In this document: one piece after another, positions 56,891 through 64,000 of the stretch | Position numbering within the stretch: the first letter of the stretch is position 1 | Layout: every line of letters begins with the position of its first letter | Made by a program: the position numbers and the translations under genes | Assembly (NCBI GenBank): GCA_033961575.1 | Contig: CM066737.1 | Coordinates: 47,406,771-47,470,770, forward strand | Length of the DNA: 64,000 bases | DNA from: Aselliscus stoliczkanus | Lineage: Eukaryota > Chordata > Mammalia > Chiroptera > Hipposideridae | Direction of reading: 5' to 3' | Notes under the pieces: model-generated | Told to the model about the DNA's origin: nothing | Databases searched by the model: none | Seen by the model: the letters and a program-made list of their open reading frames with translations, nothing else

Positions 56891-57150
56891 ATAATCCAGA
56901 AAACAGTTTTTAAAGATATGACATTTTCAACTTCCCTTAAGTGAAGACAGGAGAATTACTTATGTGCTCATAAGTACAAGCATCATCAGGCCATACGTTT
57001 GGAGAGTAGGGCAGATTCTGGGAGATATAGAAAGACAATGGGGGAAGGGATGGGATTCTCTAGCATCCTAAGAAGCAGCAGCAACTTTAATTCTGAGTTC
57101 TTACTGCTATAGTGCTCAATTTTCTCTGACTGATGTTCCCCAAAACTCTA
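56891..57150. other. Unique sequence
   Basis: Nothing recognised. Confidence 0.4.
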
Positions 57151-57154
57151 GTGC

Positions 57155-57300
57155 TGGAACAGATAGTGTGGTAGAGCTTTGGGCTCTGCCAATTGGGAGC
57201 TTTGCAACCTCAGGCAAGTTAATCTCTTTGAGCTTAATGTTCTTTATCATAAAGTGAAGTCAATAATATTCACTACAGAGGACTGTTCAATTATTTATGT
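57155..57300 (+). repeat. MIR SINE
   Basis: ATAGTGTGGTAGAGCTTTGG, GCAACCTCAGGCAAGTTAATC, TCTTTGAGCTTAATG. Confidence 0.75.
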
Positions 57301-57474
57301 AATAATTTTTGATTGAATGTCCATTATAAGCCAGATACTCTCTTGAGAACCAGAAAATAGTATAAAGCCCTACTGAAGCATGAGCATTCTAGAATTACTG
57401 AAGTAATGTATGCAAACTACTTCTCTCAGTATCTGACTCGTAAAAAATAATTTAATCAATGATAGCCATTTTTT

Positions 57475-57660
57475 AAGAGCCTGTAATATAGACTCTGGAC
57501 TCAGACCTGAGTTGTAGTTCTAGCTCAGAGTATTAGCCCCATGTATTAGTCATAAGAAACCTAAGCAAGTTTTTAACCTTACATACTTCAATTTTCTCAC
57601 CTGTTAAATAACTAATAATGATAATAACTGTTTTATAAGCTTGACAAGATCAAATTAGAG
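57475..57660 (+). repeat. MIR SINE
   Basis: GACTCTGGACTCAGACC, GTTCTAGCTCAGAG, AACCTAAGCAAG, TTCAATTTTCTCACC. Confidence 0.7.
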
Positions 57661-57664
57661 TGAA

Positions 57665-58296
57665 TGTGAGGCTTACAGCAAGTCTTCTCCCTTTTAAGGG
57701 CTAATGACTTGGGACTGAAACAAGTAGTTGGGTCAAAAATAAAAGGGTTTCAAACGATAAAAGTGACTCTTAAAATGCTTGAAATTTGTGTAGAGAAAAA
57801 AGAAATGTAAATGGAAGAACTACTGTTAGAGGGCCAATAACTCCTATGGTATTTGAAGTATAGATATGGCAGGGAAATAAATAAAAGTGACAATCAAACA
57901 GCTCCTTTCTTCATGTTCATCACAGGTGAAAAAATGTTGTCATTGTATTCATGGCCTCTGCTTCTAATAAACTCAAAATGCCCACTTTGCAAAACCCTTC
58001 TGCCTTGAACCCCAGATTTCAGCAAGTCCGTGTTTACTTCTCTCATCATGCTAATAAATCATACTTCTTATAAGCATTAGCTCTTTTCACCTATTTGTGT
58101 TTCTGAGTTCTTGATAACCTCTGTATTCAGAATGCTGTTGCCATTGGCACTTGGAGTAACCAAGGATAACTAAGGAGGCAAAAGGACCAGCAGTAACATG
58201 ACTGCAGAAAGCTGGAATCTGCCTGGCTTAAAAAAATCAGTGAGTATATTAAGCGTATTGTTTACACACAACAAAATTTATCAATTTAAAATTCAT
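57665..58296. other. Unique sequence, no gene seen
   Basis: Nothing recognised before the 5' end of L1 copy III. Confidence 0.4.
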
Positions 58297-61200
58297 GGAA
58301 CGGTAAAATGGCAGAATAGACAGACGCTGTGCTAACTACCTCCCAGGATCACACCAAAATTACAAACAAATTATACAGCATTCAACTCCGAAGGTCCCCA
58401 GAACACTAGATGAACAGAACCACTAGACGAAGAACTTAAAGAGGAGGCCATGTGAGATCTGGTAGGATGGGCAGAGACAAGAGAGGGCGAACCCCATGAG
58501 GGAAGCCCCAGCTGTGGGGAGCCTTCTCCGGTTAGGGGAGAGACCCTCCGGCCTCACACCAAGCTCACCAGCCCGGATTTCCTTTGCCTGGAAGAGAAGT
58601 TCTAAGATAGCTGGCAGTAAATAAGTGAGGACTCTCTTTGCTAAGCTCGGTTAGGCTAAGAAGCGGCTGGAGAATCAGTGGGGCTGGTGCATGGGCTTGT
58701 TCACTGGTGAGCACTTACCTGTTTCCTGGTGGAGGGAGTAGCTGTATGAGCCGGGCCGAGGAGCCTGCGGGAATGGACTGAACTGAGCACCTTTGGCGCA
58801 AAGGCAGGAGGTTTTTGGACTATTGTTCCCCTGGTGTGGAGCCTGCACGCGAGTGGTGTAAGGAGGGCGCCATTTTGTCAGGGTAGGGCCCTCCCACAGA
58901 GGATCAGGCCCGGGACCTCATTGGTCTGGTAGAATTGGGCCAGAAGTGCATGTGTGCTTGCGCACGCATGCATGCGGACTTAGATCCCCACCCTCTGCAG
59001 GGCTTCTGCTGTGTTGCCAGGGGAACACCTGGTGGGCGTGCTCTGGCTCCAACAGGCTGCTCACTGAGACACGGGAGTGTGCAAGCTGCCTGGGGTCCCG
59101 GCTCTCCACACTGCCCTTGCAGAGTGCCAGGCTGGTGATTGGTTGTTGGGCTCCTCGGCCTGATCTGCGAGCGACTGATTGGGACAGGCTGAGAATGGGA
59201 ATTTTCCTGGGAGTGTTGGGCCATGAGCTGTGTGCCTGCTTGATCCTGCCAGGGCTCTCTTGGTGAGCTATCTAATACATAAAAGCAATCTCAGAGCGAC
59301 AGCCAGAATGGGGAAACAAACAAACATGTCACACGTAAAAGATCAGAAGAAACCACTAGAACTGGAACCAAATGAAACAGAGGTATCCAACCTTTCAGAG
59401 ACAGAGTTTAGAACACTGATGACAAGAATGTTTAACAAACTTAGTGAGGACATAAGGAAGGATAGTGAAATCATAAAAAACAACCAGTTAGAACTAAAGA
59501 ATACAATAACTAAAATGAAGAACTCATTCGAAGGAATCACCAGTAGAGTAGATGAAGCAGAGGAGCGGATCAGTGATTTGGAAGACAAACTAGCAGAAAT
59601 CACCCAGTTGGCACAACAAAACACCAAAGAATAAAAAACAATGAAAATAGTTTAAGAGCCCTATGGGACAAGGTGAAGCGCAACCACTTTTGACTCATAG
59701 GGATACCAGAAGGAGAAGAGAAGAAGGAAGGGGTCAAGAATGTATTTGAAAAAATAATGACCGAAAATACCCTGGTGAAGGAAATCAACGTACATGCCCA
59801 AGAAGTGCAGTGCGTTCCAAACAAGCTGAACCCAAACAGGTCCACACCAAGACACATCATAATTAAAATGGCAAAGGTTAAAGACAGAGACAGAATCCTA
59901 AAAGCAGCAAGAGAAAGACAGCTGGTTACATACAAAGGAACTCCTCTTAGACTAACAGCTGACTTGTCTACAAAAACTCTGCAGGCCAGAAGGCAGTGGC
60001 AGGAGATATTCAAAGTGACACAAAATAAAGGCCTACAACCAAGATTGCTCTACCCAGCACGGCTATGACTTAAAATTGAAGGAGAAATAAAGAGTTTCTC
60101 AGAAAAGAATAAACTTAAGGAATTCAGTAACACCAAGCCAGCATTGCAAGAAATGTTAAAAGGGCTTTTTTAAACAAAAGAAAGGGGTAAACAAGCTAAT
60201 GTAGGAAGACCAGGAATACAAATAACAAAATGGCAATCCATATGCACCTATCAATAATTATTTTAAATGTGAATGGGCTAAATGCTCCAATCAAAAGACA
60301 CAGAGTGGCTGAGTGGATAAGAAAATAGGACACATGTATATGCTGTTTACAGATGGAATAAGAAATTTCATGCAAATGGAAATGAGCAAAAAAAAAAAAA
60401 AAGCTGGAATACCAATACTTATTTTGGATAAAATAGACTTTAAAATGACTACAATAAAAGACAAAGAAAGGTACTATAACCATAATACACATCTATGCAC
60501 CCAACATAGGAACTCCTAATTACATGTAACAGATTTTGACAGACAATAGTAACACTCTCATAGTAGGGGACTTCAACACCCCAATGTCACAAATGGACAG
60601 ACCCTTTAGACAGCAAATCAACACAGAAAGAAGGGCCTTAAATGACACTTGAGACCAGCGCGACTTCGTTGATATTTTTAGAGCATATCATCCTGAAAAA
60701 ACAGAACATACATTCTTCTCAAGTACACATGGGACATTTTCCAAGATAAACCACGTTAGGCCACAAAACAAGTCTCAGTAAATTTAAGAAGATTGAAGTC
60801 ATATCAAGCAGATATGAAGGAAAAACTGATGGTTCCTGGCTGGGAAGGAGTGGGGATGCGGGAGAGGGGGAAGGTTTTGGACAGTGTAGGTGGTGACTGC
60901 AATGTTGCCGCAGGGATATGGGGGGAGTTCTGGGAATGTAATTGATAATATTGTGAAGAGACTATTATGTTAAGTGAAATAAGTCAGTCGGAGAAAGACA
61001 AGTACCATATGATCTCACTTATATGTGGAATCTGAAAAACTGAATGAACGAGCAAGTTAAACACTCATAGATATAGAGGAAAAACTGAGGGTTGCTATTT
61101 GGGAGCAGGGTGGGGATAAGGGGGAAGGGGAAGAGATTAGACAGCATAAATAGACAACTACAATATTGCCACAGGGATATGAAATACAGTTCTGGGAATA

Positions 61201-61345
61201 TAATAATGTTGTAAAAATTTTGTGGCATGTCAGATAGTCACATGTCTTGTTAGGGAGACCACTCCACAGATGGAGTAGAGGCTTGATCACTGCACTGTAC
61301 TCCTGAAGCTGATGTTGTATAATATTGTATGCCAACTGTAACTGA
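58297..61345 (+). mobile_element. ORF2-deleted L1, copy III
   Basis: 5' end GGTAAAATGGCAGAATAGAC at about 58300, 5'UTR to about 59300, ORF1 to about 60170, start of ORF2 (endonuclease part) about 60225-60800. The same junction into 3'UTR sequence as copies I and II lies at about 60803-60815, and the second shared junction at about 60955-60972. The last part of the 3'UTR is missing, ending at TGCCAACTGTAACTGAG next to another L1. It has no reverse transcriptase. Confidence 0.92.
59308..60173 (+). pseudogene. L1 ORF1 of copy III, broken
   Basis: Starts MGKQTNMSHVKDQKK (ATG at 59308) and is open to about 59634, covering the N-terminus and coiled coil (RVDEAEERISDLEDK). Small deletions near 59625-59635 shift the frame. 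The RRM region also has a stop (TTTTGACTC near 59690) and a short deletion near 59767. The C-terminal domain is open at 59757-60068 (PRHIIIKMAKVKDRDRILKA) with a stop at ARL*. ORF1p family as in copies I and II. Confidence 0.88.
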
Positions 61346-62036
61346 GTTTTTCTGATTGGCTCCTTTCACTTAGCATAATGTTTTTGAGATTCATCCATGT
61401 TGTGGCATGTATTAGTACTATATTCCTTTTTATCACCCAAAATATTCCAATGTTTGAATACATCAAACCTTGTTTCACCTTGTTGATGGACATTTGGATT
61501 ATTTCCAGTTTGGGGGTCATTATCAAAAAAATGCTGCTGTGATCCTCTGTTACAAGTATGTGTGCATACACATATTTTTATTTCCCTTGGGTTAAACACT
61601 TAGGAATAGGTAATGTAGTAAGACTGTTTAACTTTATAAGGTACTGAAAACTGTTTCCCAACATGCCTATATCATTTTGCGTTCTCACCAACAGTGTACT
61701 AGTCATATGCTCTTACAAACACTAGGTATTGTCAATATTTTAATTTAAAAAAAAGTTCACTGATATGTGGTATATAAAACTGAAAACAACAAAGTAAAAC
61801 TAAAATCAACAAAAGAACAAGTCAAAACTCCTAGAGATAGGCAATAGTTTAGTGGTTACCAGAGGGTAAGGGAGAAAGGGGATGGTATATGAGGGTAAAG
61901 GGGATCAAATACATGCTGACTGGGTAGTGAATACACAATGTGATATATAGAGGATGTATTACAGAATTGTACACTTTTAATCTATGTAACTTGGCTAACA
62001 GATGTAACCCCAATAAACTCTAATTTAAAAAATTAA
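61345..62036 (+). mobile_element. Twin-primed old L1
   Basis: 61345-61745 is L1 3' region in minus orientation (CTTTCACTTAGCATAATG, GATTCATCCATGTTG, CTCACCAACAGTG). From about 61752 the plus-strand L1 3' end follows (GGCAATAGTTTAGTGGTTACC, AGAATTGTACACTTTTAATC, ACCCCAATAAACTC). Opposed halves as after 5' inversion. Confidence 0.78.
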
Positions 62037-62724
62037 AGGCTTTCCGGTAAGATGGCAGAATAGACGGACGATTCCCCAAATACCTCCCAGTATCACATAA
62101 AAATTACAAATAATTTATATAACATTTAACCTCGGAAGTTCCCTGTACACTATATGAACAGAACCCCTAAACAAAAAACCTAAAGAGGAGGCCACATCAA
62201 GTCTGGTAGGAGGGGCACAGCCGAGAGAGGGAGAGCCCCATGAGGGATGCCCCAGCTGTGGGGAGGCTTCTTCGGTTGGGGGAGAGACACTCCGGCCCCA
62301 CACTGAGCTCACTAGCCCAGAATAACTTTGCCAGGAAGAGTTCTACGACAGCAGGGAATAGAAATTAGTGAGGACTCTCTTTGCTTGGCTCCGTGAGGCT
62401 GAGGGTGGCTGGAAAACCAGTTGTGCCAGCACATGGGTTGCTGGCCCATGAGCACTCACCTGGTTCCTGGTGGAGGGAGTAGCTGTGTGGGCTGGGGCCA
62501 GGACATGCAGGGACGGACTGAACTGAGCACTTTTGGTGCAGAACCTGGTTTTGGGACGATTATTCCCCTGGTGTGGAGCTTGCACACGAGTGGTATACAG
62601 GAGGGCGCCATTTCTTTAGGGTTGGGCATTCCCACAGATGGTCAGGCCCGGGACAGCATTGGTCTGGTGGAATTGGCGCAGGAGTGCGTGCGTGCATGTG
62701 CATGCAGCCTTGGATTCCCATCCT

Positions 62725-62975
62725 CCACCCTGCTTGCGCTGCGTTGCCAGGGAAACGCCACCCTGCTTGTGCTGCGTTGCCAGGGAAACGCTTGTTGGGT
62801 GCCCTCTGGCTCCAACAGGCTGCTCACTGAGACACAAGAGTGCGCAGGCCCCACTGAGTCCCCACCCTCCGCCATGCTTGTGCTGCATAGCCAGGGAAAT
62901 GCAGGGTCGGTGCTCTCCAGCTATATCAGCTGTTCACTGAGACTCAGGAGTGTGCGAGCTGCCTTGGGTCCCTGC
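62725..62975 (+). repeat. Tandem units in L1 5'UTR
   Basis: Units starting near CACCCT(CC)GC and containing TGCTTGTGCTGCGTTGCCAG, GGAAACGC and CAGGCTGCTCACTGAGAC occur as one partial and two longer copies in succession. Copies I-III have a single unit. Confidence 0.8.
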
Positions 62976-63143
62976 TCTCTACTCTCTGCACTGCTGGTGC
63001 AGAGTTGTCAGACTGGGGATTGGCTGTTGGACTGCGTAGCATGACCTGCGGGCAGCTGATTGGGACAGGCTGAGACAGGGAGTTTTCCTGAGAGTTTTGA
63101 GCTAGGAGCCATGTGCCTGTGTGATCCAATCGAGGCTTTTGTG

Positions 63144-63580
63144 GTAAGATTGTGTGCGCTGGTTGCTTGTGCAGAGTGCATGCTGCTGTGACTCGGAGGG
63201 GTCCAATGACCACATCAAGTGGTGCATTAGGGCCTGTCCCACCTACCTAGAGCTGTGTAATCAGAGGCACCCTGAGCACCTGGTGCTTGGCCCACACCTC
63301 CGCAGGCCACAGAGGGGTTTTTCTGCAGCAGCGAACAACCTGCAATAACCTGTGAAGATTTTTTTTTTGGTAGTGAGCATGGTTCCAGAGCACAGAGCAG
63401 CTAATTACGGAAAGCTCACTGCAAGCCTGAGAGGGAGGACAACACATAACACGTTAAGCTCTTCCTCCACAATAGCTGGTGCTGAGTCACCCAGAGACTT
63501 TCTATTGCAAAGCAAGTGCTCTGCAGATCAAAGAGGATGGAGAGCCCCCGAACCTATTTTTTTTCCGCTCCTCTTTCTAG
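63144..63580 (+). other. Putative L1 5'UTR intron retained in copy IV
   Basis: 437 bp beginning GTAAGATTG and ending in a pyrimidine-rich CCGCTCCTCTTTCTAG. Joining the flanks (GAGGCTTTTGTG and GTGACTTATCTAATAC) gives, without any gap, the sequence found in copies I, II and III (copy III: GGCTCTCTTGGTGAGCTATC). No flanking duplication was seen, so an inserted transposon is less likely. Confidence 0.7.
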
Positions 63581-63625
63581 GTGACTTATCTAATACATTG
63601 AAGAATTCACAGAATGACAGCCAGA

Positions 63626-64000
63626 ATGAAGAAACAAAGAAACATGTCCCAAGTAAAAGATCAGAAGAAAATTCTAAAAATGGAACTAAATGAAACAGAG
63701 GTATCCAAACTTCCAGAGACAGAGTTTAGAGCACTGATGATAAGAATGTTTAAGGAACTCAGCAAGGACATAAAGAAGTATAGGGAAAACATAAAAAAAA
63801 AACCCAGTTAGAACTAAAGAATACAATAACTGAAATGATGAACACACTCGAAGGAATCACCAGTATAATAGATGACAAAGAAAGCGGATCAGCGAATCAG
63901 AAGACAAAATAGCACAAATCACACAGTTGGAACAACAAAAAGAAAAAAAGAATAAAAGCAAATGAACATAGTTTAAGAAAACTCTGGGGCAATATGAAAA
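63626..64000 (+). pseudogene. L1 ORF1 of copy IV, 5' part
   Basis: ATG at 63626 starts MKKQRNMSQVKDQKK and continues through LNETEVSKLPETEFRALMIR to an extended A run near 63795, where the frame is lost. The coiled-coil coding DNA continues in another frame to the window edge, with further changes (GATGACAAAGAAAGCGG). Confidence 0.85.

Larger units (their letters stand above)
62039..64000 (+). mobile_element. L1 copy IV, 5' part, runs off the window
   Basis: 5' end CTTTCCGGTAAGATGGCAG, with an AAGATGGC YY1-like motif near the start as in other mammalian L1 promoters. The 5'UTR is longer than in copies I-III: it has extra tandem units (about 62725-62975) and a 437-bp segment (63144-63580) with GT...AG ends. 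ORF1 begins at 63626. Whether ORF2 is present cannot be seen. Confidence 0.9.

Overview
The window looks like non-coding mammalian chromosome, most likely from a bat. The main clue is a tRNA-derived SINE whose long form ends in CCCCAATTCCCCAATAAAATC and carries a CACAACTAGACTGAAGAAC-type segment, both features of the VES-related SINEs of bats. L1 copies with almost intact ORF1 argue for a lineage with recent L1 activity (so an echolocating bat rather than a fruit bat), but the bat family cannot be fixed from the sequence. Roughly half of the window is L1, and about 27 SINEs are scattered through it, most inserted in or beside L1. MIR, L2, MER5-type hAT pieces, a MER2 (Tigger), an MLT1-type LTR and a solo ERV1-type LTR make up an older layer.

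Only one gene-derived locus is recognisable with confidence: a broken copy of RTL4 (ZCCHC16/SIRH11), the domesticated sushi-class gag gene, on the minus strand at about 22.86-23.78 kb. It has lost its start codon and has an in-frame stop, two frameshifts, a lost zinc-knuckle cysteine and an early 3' stop. RTL4 is X-linked in other eutherians, so the window is probably X chromosome, which also fits the L1 density. No intact protein-coding gene was found. One exon-like segment (45,459-45,594) and one unexplained transmembrane ORF (46,463-46,777, minus) are flagged at low confidence.

Layout: 0.8-3.5 kb, minus-strand L1 split by a mariner and a long SINE; 3.5-6 kb, old repeats and SINEs; 6.7-9.4 kb, L1 with an inverted 5' part; 9.4-11.3 kb, ancient L1 split by an MLT1 LTR that ends at a 78-bp mariner MITE; 14.1-17.3 kb, ORF2-deleted L1 copy I (minus); 18-24 kb, old sequence with the RTL4 pseudogene; 25-30.8 kb, L1 split by SINEs and by ORF2-deleted L1 copy II; 30.8-38.1 kb, one nearly full-length old L1; 38.3-40.9 kb, L1 pieces with a mariner; 41-48 kb, older sequence with a solo LTR, MER2 and SINEs; 48-49.4 kb, mariner split by a young L1; 50.9-56.9 kb, a rearranged L1 with two opposed 5' ends; 58.3-61.3 kb, ORF2-deleted L1 copy III; 62.0-64.0 kb, the 5' part of L1 copy IV.

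The most interesting system is the L1 family of copies I-IV. Copies I-III share the same two internal junctions, which join the start of ORF2 to the 3' end and remove the reverse transcriptase, so they look like a non-autonomous, HAL1-like lineage. They also lack a 437-bp 5'UTR segment that copy IV keeps; it is bounded by GTAAGA and a polypyrimidine-CTAG, as expected of an intron. Four ~560-bp mariner copies likewise share one internal deletion and form a second non-autonomous family.
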